64,000 nt of DNA from CAJCJE01 sp963818685. GTDB lineage: Bacteria; Actinomycetota; Actinomycetes; Mycobacteriales; Pseudonocardiaceae. Every line of letters starts with the position of its first letter. Positions within the stretch are counted from its first letter, which is position 1. A model generated the notes under the pieces. It was given only the letters and a program-made list of their open reading frames with translations, did no database searches and was not told the origin of the DNA. A program made the position numbers and the translations under genes. Of the stretch, positions 17,639-26,000 are shown in pieces. The stretch is taken from the NCBI GenBank assembly GCA_963818685.1, contig CAWFTJ010000002.1, forward strand, positions 124,001 through 188,000. The letters run 5' to 3'.

Positions 17639-18048
17639 GCTGCCACCCCCGCCCCGATGGCCCAGGCCCGCAGCTGGCCGAGCGAGACCGAGCGCCGTTC
17701 GCCCGGAGCGATGTCGACAAACACGGCAGGATCAAACGTCGCCGCGTCGTAGGCCATGACCGACATTCCGCCCGCCACGCCGGTGATCGACAGGTGCACC
17801 GTGTCGCCGGACTTCGGTCGCCACATCTCCGCCGTGACGTCGGTCAGGCTGTCCGCCCAGGTAAGCAGCCCGCCCGCGACCGCCGACAGCCGGTGATGTC
17901 CGTCGAGCTGGACCACGACGTTCGGGCCGTTCGCGTCCGGCCGAGCCTCGATGTAGAACGGCCCGGCCAGGCCCCGATGCTTCGCAAGGTGTGCCTGAAT
18001 CGTCGACAGGTACGTCAACAGCGTGGCAATGCGCTCGGTGCCGTTCAT
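17635..18048 (-). CDS. Conserved AICE small protein, unknown function
   Basis: 137 residues from ATG 18048, overlapping the traSA stop (ATGA) and the repSA start. No known domain is recognised. It is a soluble protein with an HHRLSAVAGGLLTWADSL segment and a C-terminal SVSLGQLRAWAIG helix. Its fixed place between the transfer and replication genes suggests a role in element maintenance, but this is inference. Confidence 0.75.
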   Translation of the reverse strand: MNGTERIATLLTYLSTIQAHLAKHRGLAGPFYIEARPDANGPNVVVQLDGHHRLSAVAGGLLTWADSLTDVTAEMWRPKSGDTVHLSITGVAGGMSVMAYDAATFDPAVFVDIAPGERRSVSLGQLRAWAIGAGVAA

Positions 18049-19637
18049 GCCGCAGCACCGCCCTCGATCTCGCCGGTGATCCGCGACGGCAACATGGTCA
18101 CGTTGTCCGGCGTCGGAGCTGGACTGGTGACGAACGTTTCCAGGGCCTTGACCACCTCGTCCGGCACCCAGCCGGCCCGGACCCGCAGCGGTTCCCGAAT
18201 CCCCTCGCCCCACACGTAGCCCGTGCCCGCGTCGGACTCGGGAATCCGGTTCGCCCAGGCCCCGCGCTCGTACGCCTGGTCCCCGAGAACCATGCCCACG
18301 TGCGACTTCGCGGTCACCCGCAGGCAGATCCGCCGAGGGAACAACTCCCGCACCGGAACCGTGTCCTTGGTGGGTTCCTGGACATATCCGCGCACCGTGA
18401 AGCCCAGCGCCCGCCCCTGGGTGGTCAGCAGTGCGACCTTCTCGGTGATCAGTTCACGGGTCTTCCGGTCGGTGTACTTGGTCAGCGCGCCGATCTCGTC
18501 GAATTCCAGCAGCTCAAGCGGGTTGTCCCGGCTGATCGGAACCGAGCGGACCCGCCCAGCAAACTCCGCCTTGCGCCGATCCATGCAAGCCACCAGGTCA
18601 TTCAGGACTTCAAGCGCTTCGGCTCCGGTGACCGCATACCGATGGAAGATGCCGCGCCCGTAGGCGAGTTCCATGCCCTTCGGATCGATGCCGGACACCC
18701 GGACCAGGCCATCCCGGATGGCAGGCGCGATCGACACCAGCGGAGACCACATGATCGAGTTCTTGCCCGCGCCGGAAGCACCCGCGTTCAACGTGTGCGC
18801 CGCATTGCCAGCCAGCGGCACGTACCAGTCGTGGCCGTATTCGGTCTGGCCCGCCCACACCTTGGCAAGGTTGACCGCAGGCCCCGGCACGCCCGCCAGG
18901 CCCGCGAGATCAGTGCAGGACACCGCCTCAGCCAGCAGATTGCGCCGCTGGAAATCGATCGAGACCACGTTCGGCGCGATCTCCCGCACCTGGCACCGGG
19001 CGACCTTGCGGGCCGAGGCCAGGGCGCGTGTTGCCTCGTCGAAGTCCTCCGGCTTCTGGCCGGGCACCAGCCGGACCCGAACCTCATCCCACGACGGACC
19101 CGACTTGACGCCAACCACCTTGGGTACCCGGACCGCCGTCGGCTGTTGTTCCCGCTGGATCTTCTTCCGGCCAACGAGGTTCACTGTCACGGCAACCGGC
19201 AGCGTGTCGTCTTTGATGATCAGGCCGCAGGCATGCAGCCAGCCGGGCAGCTTCGGCTGATAGATGCCCCAGCGCAGCCCCCACGCCCGAAGAAACCGGC
19301 CGCACCACTGATCGAACGAGACGAGATCGATCCGCCACCAGCAGACCAGGCCCACCGCGACCGAGCCGACGACGACAGCCAGGGAAAACCAACCGAGCCA
19401 GCGCCACCACGCCAGCAGCACCAACACCGTGACCGTCGTGCGCGGATGCACGATGATCTCTTTCACCAGCCAGGACAGCGCCTTGACCAGCCGCCACAGC
19501 GCCATGAACACCACGGCAGCCGCCGCGACGACCTCAACAATCGTCACCAGGGCCTTGCCGAGCTTGTGAAGCAGCCACACCAGCAAGCCCAGACCAGCCA
19601 CGCCGATGACGAGGACACCAATCGTGTGCGAGTCCAT
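18045..19637 (-). CDS. traSA: FtsK/TraB-like DNA translocase for conjugal transfer
   Basis: A 530-residue membrane-bound ATPase that moves double-stranded DNA between mycelia in pSAM2-type elements. Two or three N-terminal transmembrane stretches (IGVLVIGVAGLGLLVWLL; AAAAVVFMALWRLV; TVLVLLAWWRWLGWFSLAVV) are followed by the motor domain. Walker A is AGASGAGKNSIMWS, with Asn directly after the Lys where Gly is usual in TraB and Ser in FtsK. Walker B is LLEFDEIGAL. Start ATG 19637 overlaps the preceding small gene by 1 bp. Confidence 0.9.
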   Translation of the reverse strand: MDSHTIGVLVIGVAGLGLLVWLLHKLGKALVTIVEVVAAAAVVFMALWRLVKALSWLVKEIIVHPRTTVTVLVLLAWWRWLGWFSLAVVVGSVAVGLVCWWRIDLVSFDQWCGRFLRAWGLRWGIYQPKLPGWLHACGLIIKDDTLPVAVTVNLVGRKKIQREQQPTAVRVPKVVGVKSGPSWDEVRVRLVPGQKPEDFDEATRALASARKVARCQVREIAPNVVSIDFQRRNLLAEAVSCTDLAGLAGVPGPAVNLAKVWAGQTEYGHDWYVPLAGNAAHTLNAGASGAGKNSIMWSPLVSIAPAIRDGLVRVSGIDPKGMELAYGRGIFHRYAVTGAEALEVLNDLVACMDRRKAEFAGRVRSVPISRDNPLELLEFDEIGALTKYTDRKTRELITEKVALLTTQGRALGFTVRGYVQEPTKDTVPVRELFPRRICLRVTAKSHVGMVLGDQAYERGAWANRIPESDAGTGYVWGEGIREPLRVRAGWVPDEVVKALETFVTSPAPTPDNVTMLPSRITGEIEGGAAA

Positions 19638-19834
19638 CAGTGACCACCGCCGATCACGGTCACCGTGATGGTGAGGAAGATCAACGGCAGCGTGCCCATG
19701 CACCGGTCGCAGACCAGCGCGTTCGGGGCGAAGGTGCCGAACCTGTTGCAGCGCCGACAGGGGCGCCCGTTCCTCGGGTTCTTTCGGGTGACCCGCGTTG
19801 CGTGATCACCGCCAGTTGCGCGTACGCTTTCCAC
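19637..19834 (-). CDS. Zinc-ribbon plus membrane-helix small protein
   Basis: 65 residues from GTG 19834, with GGAG upstream. The middle has PCRRCNRFGTFAPNALVCDRC, two CxxC knuckles about 14 residues apart that would bind zinc. It ends in a single hydrophobic helix (LPLIFLTITVTVIGGG). It overlaps traSA by one base and is probably a spread (Spd-like) or transfer accessory protein at the membrane. Confidence 0.7.
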   Translation of the reverse strand: MESVRATGGDHATRVTRKNPRNGRPCRRCNRFGTFAPNALVCDRCMGTLPLIFLTITVTVIGGGH

Positions 19835-19857
19835 TGTTCACTCCATGCGGGTGACGG

Positions 19858-19901
19858 CGCAGAAGCGGAAACGGTTCCTAGGCCAGTGATCCGCTTCTGC
19901 G
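19858..19901. repeat. 12-bp perfect inverted repeat (possible terminator, clt or origin)
   Basis: Arms CGCAGAAGCGGA and TCCGCTTCTGCG are separated by 20 bp. The site lies in the only sizeable gap (183 bp, 19835-20017) of the leftward operon. There is no T-run in the direction of the operon. It could be an attenuator, a transfer locus for the FtsK-like motor, or a replication origin. Confidence 0.55.
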
Positions 19902-20017
19902 TTTCGGTTTCGTTGCGCCCCAACAGGGACGGCCTTTTCCGCCACGTGACCATCGGCCCGTGGACTGTCTGCAATGGACTTTTCTGTGCTTGTCTTTCCA
20001 GTCTCTACAAGCTGTGC

Positions 20018-20293
20018 TCAGCTACACCCCCTCGTTCCCGGTCGCTCGGCCCTGACCTTCTCGGCGTCTTCTCGCGCAATCGAAGCGAAGGCCAGCGCCT
20101 CGAAGTGGTGATCACTGTCCGTCTCCGCGACCTTGGCGTAGAGACTCGCGGCCTTCTGATGGAAGGCCACCCATGCACTCGCCGGAGCGCCAATGTCGGG
20201 GCGCTCCCGCCGCAGCAAGTCGTGTGCCTGTTGCAGGGTCGCCGGTTGTCCGTCAACCCATGCCCGGCCAAGGGCCTTCTTGTTCGCCCTCAT
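20018..20293 (-). CDS. Small AICE protein, unknown function
   Basis: 91 residues from ATG 20293, overlapping the stop of the next upstream gene by one base. It is helical, with AHDLLRRERPDIGAPASAWVAFHQKAASLYAKVA, given here as conserved-looking blocks, and EALAFASIAREDAEKV. No domain is recognised. The tight spacing shows membership of the pra-led operon. Confidence 0.65.
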   Translation of the reverse strand: MRANKKALGRAWVDGQPATLQQAHDLLRRERPDIGAPASAWVAFHQKAASLYAKVAETDSDHHFEALAFASIAREDAEKVRAERPGTRGCS

Positions 20294-20508
20294 CAGCCAC
20301 CACCGGCAGCTTGCGTGAACTCCGGATTGCCGAAGACCTGCCGCGCCACCTCGCCCGGCAGAATCAGCGAGCACGGAACCTCGCTGCTGTCTCGCAGTTT
20401 GATGGTGACCACGTCGCCATCAAGCGACGTCGTGACCGTGACCGATGCGTCGGGACGGACCTCGATCGCGTACGGTTGCCCACCGGCGAACCGGTGCACG
20501 GTCACCAT
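20293..20508 (-). CDS. Small AICE protein, beta-rich, unknown function
   Basis: 71 residues from ATG 20508. The sequence alternates short strands (VTVHRF, YAIEVRPDASVTVTTS, DVVTIKLRD) and ends with a Gly-rich tail. It overlaps its neighbours by 1 bp downstream and 7 bp upstream. The function is unknown. Confidence 0.6.
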   Translation of the reverse strand: MVTVHRFAGGQPYAIEVRPDASVTVTTSLDGDVVTIKLRDSSEVPCSLILPGEVARQVFGNPEFTQAAGGG

Positions 20509-20816
20509 GCCCCGTCACCCTCATCAAACCGAGGGTCCTTCTGGACCAGACGATGACGTGGGACGCCGAACTCCGGCGGGGCCGGATCTCCGTCCGGGTC
20601 GAGCTGCGTTGCCAGCCTCGCGGATTCACGGGATAGTTCCCGACACCACCGCGCCAACTCCCTTGCGCCATCAGGAAACGGTGCCTGCGAGACGATCAGG
20701 CTCACCGGGTCGAGGAACAACACGAGCGAGTGCTGTCCAGGTAGTACTTCCCGCATCGCACTGGCCGCCTGGCGACCCGGCCAGCAGGTCACCGAGAAGT
20801 TGATCTCGCCGTTCAT
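20502..20816 (-). CDS. Small AICE protein, unknown function
   Basis: 104 residues from ATG 20816. An N-terminal strand-rich half (INFSVTCWPGRQ; HSLVLFLDPVSLIVSQ) is followed by a helical part (ARELARWCRELSRESARLATQL). It ends just past the start of the next gene, an overlap of 7 bp. It is not recognised. Confidence 0.65.
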   Translation of the reverse strand: MNGEINFSVTCWPGRQAASAMREVLPGQHSLVLFLDPVSLIVSQAPFPDGARELARWCRELSRESARLATQLDPDGDPAPPEFGVPRHRLVQKDPRFDEGDGAW

Positions 20817-20820
20817 TCGA

Positions 20821-21114
20821 TCATTCCTTGTCTGTGTTGGCAGCCAGGTCGGCGCGGTAGTCCTCCAGCCGCGCCCGGCGCTCGAACTCTTCGGCCGCGA
20901 CGGACGCGGCGTGGCGTGCCCACAACGGCGCCGCCAGATCGGCCGACAGCACACGCCAGGCCAACGCCACATCGAAGTAGGACCGAGCCAGACGGCGGAC
21001 TGTGTCCACATCACCGGGCGGCTTTCGCATGGCCGCGAACATGGCCGCCGTCTGCTCGGCATATGCGGTGTTCCACCGGGCGACCGCCTCACGCGACGGC
21101 CGCACGGCGATCAC
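20821..21114 (-). CDS. Small AICE helical protein, unknown function
   Basis: 97 residues, almost all helical and rich in Ala, Arg and Glu (SREAVARWNTAYAEQTAAMFAAM; HAASVAAEEFERRARLEDYRADL in blocks). It overlaps pra by 4 bp (ATGA), so it is translated with it. The function is unknown. Confidence 0.65.
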   Translation of the reverse strand: MIAVRPSREAVARWNTAYAEQTAAMFAAMRKPPGDVDTVRRLARSYFDVALAWRVLSADLAAPLWARHAASVAAEEFERRARLEDYRADLAANTDKE

Positions 21115-21575
21115 GCCGCCTTCTGCTCGCCCTGGGCCGAGCCCGCGCCCGACCGAGACGACTTGGCACCCGGAGCGGCGTCAACCGCGCGCATGCCCGT
21201 GGCCCGCACGGTCCAGGTGATCCACTTCGCCTGGCCGGACGCCTCCGCGCGAGGCTGCACGGTCAGCCCTTCCAGCACGACCGGGCGGAACGGGATGCCC
21301 GGCACGGCAGGCGGGGGAACCGGCTGGACCTTGGCCGCGAACTCGATCTGGACCGACTTGTCCCGGTCCTTCTCGGCCGATGGGTCGGCGAACGTCCCGC
21401 GGAATAGCGGCAGGCCGGTCACCTCATCGGTCCGGGGCCGGACCGGGCGATTGCGGGCCTTGTCCTCCTGTGACTGGTACTCGGTCACCGGCTGAATCTC
21501 GCCGACCAGGTACAGGCCCTCCGGGTACAGCTCATCGAACGGAATCTCGAAGCGTCGTCCGCGCTCCACTGCCAT
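21111..21575 (-). CDS. pra: Replication, integration and excision activator Pra
   Basis: 154 residues. The opening RRFEIPFDELYPEGLYLVGEI, the middle RTDEVTGLPLFRGTF, the strand VQIEFAAKVQPVPP and the end WTVRATGM match the pattern known for Pra proteins of pSAM2-type elements. Pra switches on replication, integration and excision genes and is itself repressed by KorSA. Here it heads the leftward operon. The promoter at 21633-21661 has CTAG-rich repeats between -35 and -10, which would place pra under the divergent GntR repressor. Confidence 0.8.
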   Translation of the reverse strand: MAVERGRRFEIPFDELYPEGLYLVGEIQPVTEYQSQEDKARNRPVRPRTDEVTGLPLFRGTFADPSAEKDRDKSVQIEFAAKVQPVPPPAVPGIPFRPVVLEGLTVQPRAEASGQAKWITWTVRATGMRAVDAAPGAKSSRSGAGSAQGEQKAA

Positions 21576-21632
21576 GACTCGTCTCCCTGGCTATCGCGCC
21601 TGATCAGCGCGCTCGATCTGACTGACATGGCC

Positions 21633-21713
21633 AGAGTAGCTAGCCTGCCTAGCCAAGTCAACACATGCCAATGCGGCCTAGATAGACAGCTCGCCTAGAC
21701 AGGCTCTAGCCTG
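21633..21713. promoter_or_regulatory. pra promoter and CTAG-rich operator cluster
   Basis: On the minus strand a TTGACT -35 (21656-21661) and a TACTCT -10 (21633-21638) are separated by 17 bp. That spacer holds two GGCTAG repeats. Further CTAG words lie at 21678, 21695 and 21706 in GCCTAGA or TCTAGCC contexts, five within 70 bp. CTAG is rare in high-G+C genomes. The cluster sits between pra and the divergent GntR gene, the expected KorSA control region. Confidence 0.65.
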
Positions 21714-21783
21714 GTGAGGACAGCATGTGCGCAAATGCGCATGTGCACCCGGACAGTTGCGCTGCTCCAGGAAGGTACGGGCA

Positions 21784-22626
21784 ATGTCCCTTGACCCAGA
21801 CGACCCGCGACCGCCGTATGTGCAGGTCGCAAACGCTCTACGCGCCGCGATTCTGACCAAGAAGTTCCAGCCCGGCGACAAGCTGCCGTCCCGCAACGAG
21901 TTGGCCAAGACCTACGGCGTCGCCGCGATGACCGTGCAGAACGCCCTACGTGAACTGCGTGAAGAAGGGCTCATCGTCTCCCGCCAGGGCAGCGGTGTCT
22001 TCGTCCGCGAACGCACCGAACGGCCGATCGGCCTCCGCCCGCACATTGAGCGCGCGTTCGAGGCCCAGCACGTCTCAATTGACTTCGCCGGCTTTTCGGG
22101 CGAGACGCTCCACGGCATCGTGCAGGAGCCGTTGGACAAGATCCGCATCGGCCGGCTACGTCCCGAGTCAATCCACGTCCGCATCCTCGTACCAGACACG
22201 ACACAGTCCATGGCCATCCCGTGCCAGGTTGACGACCTGGCCGACAGTCCCGAGTTCCGCAAGCGCGCGACCGAGATCATGCGGCGGAACACCCTGGCCA
22301 TCGTCGACAACGTGACCGAGCTACAGGACATGGGCCTGATCAAGGAGGCGACCGCAGAGGTCCGCGTCCACCGTGCGGCGCCGCTGTTCAAGCTCTACCT
22401 GATCAACAACGAGGAAGCGTTCTTCGGCTTCTACCCCGTCCGCGAGCACGTGATTTCTCTGGGTGGCGAGCCCCGAGCGATCTACGACCTCATGGGCAAG
22501 GACGCCATACTGTTCCATCACTCGATCAGCGATGACGACACCTCGACCGGTTCCCAGTACGTCGACCAGGCCCGCACCTGGTTCGACAGCATGTGGAACA
22601 CCGTCTCTACGGAGTTCGTCCGGTGA
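21784..22626 (+). CDS. korSA: KorSA-like GntR repressor of the element
   Basis: 280 residues with an N-terminal GntR winged helix (PPYVQVANALRAAILTKKFQPGDKLPSRNELA in parts, then AAMTVQNALRELREEGLI and RQGSGVFV). The C-terminal half is not an obvious UTRA or FCD domain. Start ATG 21784 follows AGGAAGG; the frame is open further upstream but without family sequence. In pSAM2 the equivalent gene keeps the element silent by repressing pra. Its stop overlaps the HAD gene start (GTGA). Confidence 0.85.
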   Translation: MSLDPDDPRPPYVQVANALRAAILTKKFQPGDKLPSRNELAKTYGVAAMTVQNALRELREEGLIVSRQGSGVFVRERTERPIGLRPHIERAFEAQHVSIDFAGFSGETLHGIVQEPLDKIRIGRLRPESIHVRILVPDTTQSMAIPCQVDDLADSPEFRKRATEIMRRNTLAIVDNVTELQDMGLIKEATAEVRVHRAAPLFKLYLINNEEAFFGFYPVREHVISLGGEPRAIYDLMGKDAILFHHSISDDDTSTGSQYVDQARTWFDSMWNTVSTEFVR

Positions 22627-23303
22627 CCACTCTCGCGCGCATGCTCCGCGACAGCACCGCGTTGTTACTGGACTTCGATGGCCCGGTGTGCAGTGTCTTC
22701 GCAGGATTCCCAGCGTCGGCCGTGGTCGAACAGCTCTGCGTCATTATTGCCGACGGCGGTTTTGGCGAGCTACCGCCCGAGATTGAGAAGTCCGAGGACC
22801 CCTTCGACGTGCTCAACTACGCAGCAACCCTTGGCGACGCGGAAGCGCGCTACGTCGATGCGGCATTCACGGCCCACGAAGCTGAGGCGATCACGAGTGC
22901 GGAGCCGACGCCCGGCGCTCACGAATTTATCCGCATGTGGACCGTCGCCAGGCGCCCGCTGGCGATCGTCAGCAACAACAGCGCCCTCGCCGTTGAGGCC
23001 TATCTCGACCTGCACGGACTCAGGCCTTACGTCGCGCATGTGTCGGCGCGCAGAGATCCCAACCCGGCTCTACTCAAACCCAACCCCTACCTGCTCAACA
23101 AAGCGTTGGCAGCCCTTGATGCCGAGCCGAACGATTCGACCATGGTTGGTGACTCGACCACGGACATGCTCGCCGCTCGGGCTGCGGGGAGCCGAGCCAT
23201 TGGTTACGCGAACAAGCCAGGCAAAGCGGAGCGACTCACGGAGAGCGGAGCCAACGTGATAATCACTCGTATGGTTGAGCTTGCAGAAGCGTTCCCATCA
23301 TGA
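22623..23303 (+). CDS. HAD-family hydrolase of the element
   Basis: 226 residues from GTG 22623, overlapping korSA by 4 bp. HAD motifs are complete except for the second motif I Asp: LLLDFDGPVCSV has Gly in its place. The others are LAIVSNNSA, a Lys in LLKPNPYLL and MVGDSTTDMLAARAAG. GntR-HAD pairs are frequent in AICEs. Such proteins may clear a small signal read by the repressor, which is inference. The end converges with the RT gene and overlaps it by 41 bp. Confidence 0.82.
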   Translation: MTTLARMLRDSTALLLDFDGPVCSVFAGFPASAVVEQLCVIIADGGFGELPPEIEKSEDPFDVLNYAATLGDAEARYVDAAFTAHEAEAITSAEPTPGAHEFIRMWTVARRPLAIVSNNSALAVEAYLDLHGLRPYVAHVSARRDPNPALLKPNPYLLNKALAALDAEPNDSTMVGDSTTDMLAARAAGSRAIGYANKPGKAERLTESGANVIITRMVELAEAFPS

Positions 23304-25179
23304 CCAACCTGAGTGGTTGTCTATTTCCTACTTGGGTCGAGAGACAACGCGTTCGGGTCAACACTCCCGGATATAGCCCAGGAGTAGCAATGGCACTAAA
23401 GAACAGCTCCGACCGAGCGGCGGGTTTAACGCTCTCGATTACTTGACTCCACACGCTCAGCGACAATCGTCGCGCTTCGGCCAGAGCCCGTACGGCCTCG
23501 CTTCGAGTTAGTGAGCCCAATGAATCATCAAGTGCCAGACGATTCAATACATCTGTTAGCTCGTGGTTGATCACCGCTGGCTTGCGACTGGCGACGTTGC
23601 ATATCCAGGCCGTAACCCAGTCCGTGTCTGACGCCGAACTGAGCCAACGAAGAAGGAACCACCGCACATCTGTTAGTGCACTGCTTGGTAGAGCTGTCAG
23701 GTATACGGCTACATATTCCGCTAGCCGTGGAAACCACAAAAGCGCACGATCGACGTTGGCAATGTCAACGGGCCTCCTTGCGCTAGCCAGGAATGTCAAG
23801 CATTCTTTAAGGTCGCGTTCGATTGAATCTACGTCTGATGGAAGTTCGTCAGATTTAAGCCGTGAGCTCTGTCGCGCAAAATAGCGCGCGTAACTCTCAA
23901 CTAGATCTGGAGTTAGAAGATCCTCGACTTCCTCCAATACCTCATCAATTGTTGTCGTCTGATGATAAAGTAGACTCCAAAAGATTTCCTCGTTAGCGCC
24001 GATCTGTCGAAGTGCGCCTTCTACAGCTTCAGGATCTTCGCTTGTCCGCAGTTCTTCTTTTAGAATATCGCGAACTTCGCGCCTGAAACCTTCGACGCTT
24101 GATGAGGGATTATCCAATGCGTCTAGATACCTGCGGACGCGCATAACTTTAGTCTTACTAGGGTTTAGTCGGAGCCCTATGTCACGTAGGAGAATCTCAA
24201 GCTGCTCGATCTTGCGACGGCCATCTACGATGGAATTTGCACCGATAAGAAAGTCGTCTGCGTAGCGTACGAACTCCCAATCGCGAGCAGCAAGGGAACG
24301 ATCGACTGGCATGAGAAACGCCGACGAGAGTACATCGCTGCCCACTGGGCCTTGTGGCAAACCGACCTCGTTGCCCATCACGGCGCGAAGTGTACCTTCG
24401 AGAGCGTGCAAATAACTGTTAGAAACAGACAGATGGGAACTCAAAAAGATTGCCAGCAGTGAATGATTGATACTCTCATAGAAGCTTTCTATGTCTGCCA
24501 TCACCACGTATTCAGCGCGCCAAGTTTCAGGAGCGCGCGAAAATGCCGAATAGTTAACAGAAGTATCGAACGGGCCTCGTGGCCAAATAACTTGACTCGC
24601 GGACAGCATGTCAACTTGGCGAGCGATCTTATCTGTTAGGGCTTGGTAGATTATGCGGTCGTCAATTGCCAGTAGTGCGGCTGGCCTACTCACGAACCCA
24701 GCCTTCGGGACTCGAAAGAATTCGGCCTGATTCATTGAAGTCGCATAATTGGTCAAGCGATCCGCTACGCCACGGATAACTTCTTGAATCACTGAGCCGT
24801 CGTCAAATTCTTTTCTCGGCAATAGGAGATCATTGACGTGGAGTGCCGGAGTCAGCGCACGCTGCAAATCCTCAAGATTCAGCGTTTTTGGCAGGTGGAC
24901 CCGAGCCATTTCAACTGGATCCCATTGCAGGGCGTAGACTGGTCCTGTGCCATAAATAATGTCAAGTGCCATCATGCAATTGTCATCAAGCAATTCGTTG
25001 TATTCTTGGACATCATTGATTGCCCGAATTCGCTCGACGTGCAGCAGTAGGTCTTCCTTCGAAAGGCCCAGGTGTTGAAGAAGCCGCAGGACCTGAATGA
25101 GATCTTCGGGTGATATGTCCTCGCTAAGGCGACGGTCCAAGCTGTTCATCGCCGTGGGGACCGCGATCGCTTCACTCAT
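23263..25179 (-). CDS. Reverse transcriptase with long helical C-terminus (UG/Abi-like candidate)
   Basis: A 638-residue protein. RT motifs are clear: DDRIIYQALTDKI near 173, motif A with Asp229 in VVMADIESFYESI, motif B GLPQGPVGSDVLSSAF at 273-288, the catalytic RYADDFLIG with YADD at 306-309, and GLRLNPSKTKVM at 335-346. No group II intron maturase or endonuclease part is seen. Residues 350-638 are helical and repeat-like. That layout is known for Abi/UG defence RTs and not for intron RTs, so the class is inference. The gene is visibly A+T-richer (about half G+C in sampled lines) than its neighbours, a sign of separate origin. It overlaps a small upstream gene by 8 bp. Confidence 0.85.
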   Translation of the reverse strand: MSEAIAVPTAMNSLDRRLSEDISPEDLIQVLRLLQHLGLSKEDLLLHVERIRAINDVQEYNELLDDNCMMALDIIYGTGPVYALQWDPVEMARVHLPKTLNLEDLQRALTPALHVNDLLLPRKEFDDGSVIQEVIRGVADRLTNYATSMNQAEFFRVPKAGFVSRPAALLAIDDRIIYQALTDKIARQVDMLSASQVIWPRGPFDTSVNYSAFSRAPETWRAEYVVMADIESFYESINHSLLAIFLSSHLSVSNSYLHALEGTLRAVMGNEVGLPQGPVGSDVLSSAFLMPVDRSLAARDWEFVRYADDFLIGANSIVDGRRKIEQLEILLRDIGLRLNPSKTKVMRVRRYLDALDNPSSSVEGFRREVRDILKEELRTSEDPEAVEGALRQIGANEEIFWSLLYHQTTTIDEVLEEVEDLLTPDLVESYARYFARQSSRLKSDELPSDVDSIERDLKECLTFLASARRPVDIANVDRALLWFPRLAEYVAVYLTALPSSALTDVRWFLLRWLSSASDTDWVTAWICNVASRKPAVINHELTDVLNRLALDDSLGSLTRSEAVRALAEARRLSLSVWSQVIESVKPAARSELFFSAIATPGLYPGVLTRTRCLSTQVGNRQPLRLVMMGTLLQAQPYE

Positions 25180-25624
25180 GGGTCAGCGTCCAGTCGTTTA
25201 CCGTCTTGGCAAGCTCACGCAAGTACTGCTCCAACTCCATCGGCACGGCCGGTTCGATCACGCCATGTGTACGGGTGCCGAGATACTGAAGTGACTCAGG
25301 TAGGAGGGACGACATGATCATCCAGGCCGGGTGCCTGCTACTACCGCCGAGACTGCGGGGGCGCAAATGAGGCTTGAGCTGTAGCGGATCATCGGGCGCA
25401 ACGCTCATACCGCCCGTTCCGGGCGCAACGGTATGGTTGGCCAACACTGGTATATCGTAACCCGGACGCACGCCGAGGCCTCTGGGATCGATCAGCGGAA
25501 CGCTAGTGTCCGCCCTCGGCATCGTTCGATACAAGGGCACACCACGTGTCGCGGACCGTTGTCCACCTTCGACAGTCAACCGCGAACTCCTCGTGGTGCA
25601 TGCTGGGCTTCGTCGGCTCACCAT
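25172..25624 (-). CDS. Small RT-operon partner with GTGGMSV motif
   Basis: About 150 residues; its stop lies 8 bp inside the RT gene, so the two are translated together. The start is uncertain: ATG 25624 is used, the frame is open to 25684, and GTG 25540 or ATG 25522 are possible. Conserved-looking parts are LYRTMPRADTSVPL, GLGVRPGYDIPV, APGTGGMSVAPDDPLQL and HGVIEPAVPMELEQYL. The pattern recalls the Tse2-like ADP-ribosyltransferase toxin fold. That is only a resemblance from memory and needs a profile search. Confidence 0.6.
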   Translation of the reverse strand: MVSRRSPACTTRSSRLTVEGGQRSATRGVPLYRTMPRADTSVPLIDPRGLGVRPGYDIPVLANHTVAPGTGGMSVAPDDPLQLKPHLRPRSLGGSSRHPAWMIMSSLLPESLQYLGTRTHGVIEPAVPMELEQYLRELAKTVNDWTLTHE

Positions 25625-25684
25625 CGCCCTAAACCTTGGCAAGCACCGTACTCCGCAGGACGTAGCCCAGACGCCTGGGTGCAC

Positions 25685-26000
25685 CGCACGTCGAGTCCAA
25701 ATACTGCCGAGTTTGGCTCTATGGGATCAAGGCGCGCCGCCAGCGGCGGCGCGCGACCGGGTTGCGTTGGCACGACCACGGACTGCCCGCCGGACCGGCC
25801 TACCGCTCCGCTCCCGGCCGGCCGCCGTGCGCGCGGCACGCCGCGCGAACTCAGGGCGCCACCGCCGACGACGCGCTGGACCACAAGGCAACTGGCGAGC
25901 ACCACCAGGCCGTGACGATCGCCAAGCTAGTCGGCGTGATCGAGCTGGGCGCGGCGATCGACGCCCGTCGACGCTCCGCGTCACCGGCCACCGGATAGCG
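25685..26000. other. Gap upstream of the RT operon, no convincing gene
   Basis: About 320 bp between the RT partner and the next small gene. A GC-rich palindromic stretch (GGCGCGCCGCC...GGCGGCGCGC) lies around 25730-25755. A plus-strand frame at 25762-25998 ends in a plausible-looking HHQAVTIAKLVGVIELG segment and may be a gene remnant. The RT operon promoter and any template RNA would be expected here, but none was identified. Confidence 0.3.
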
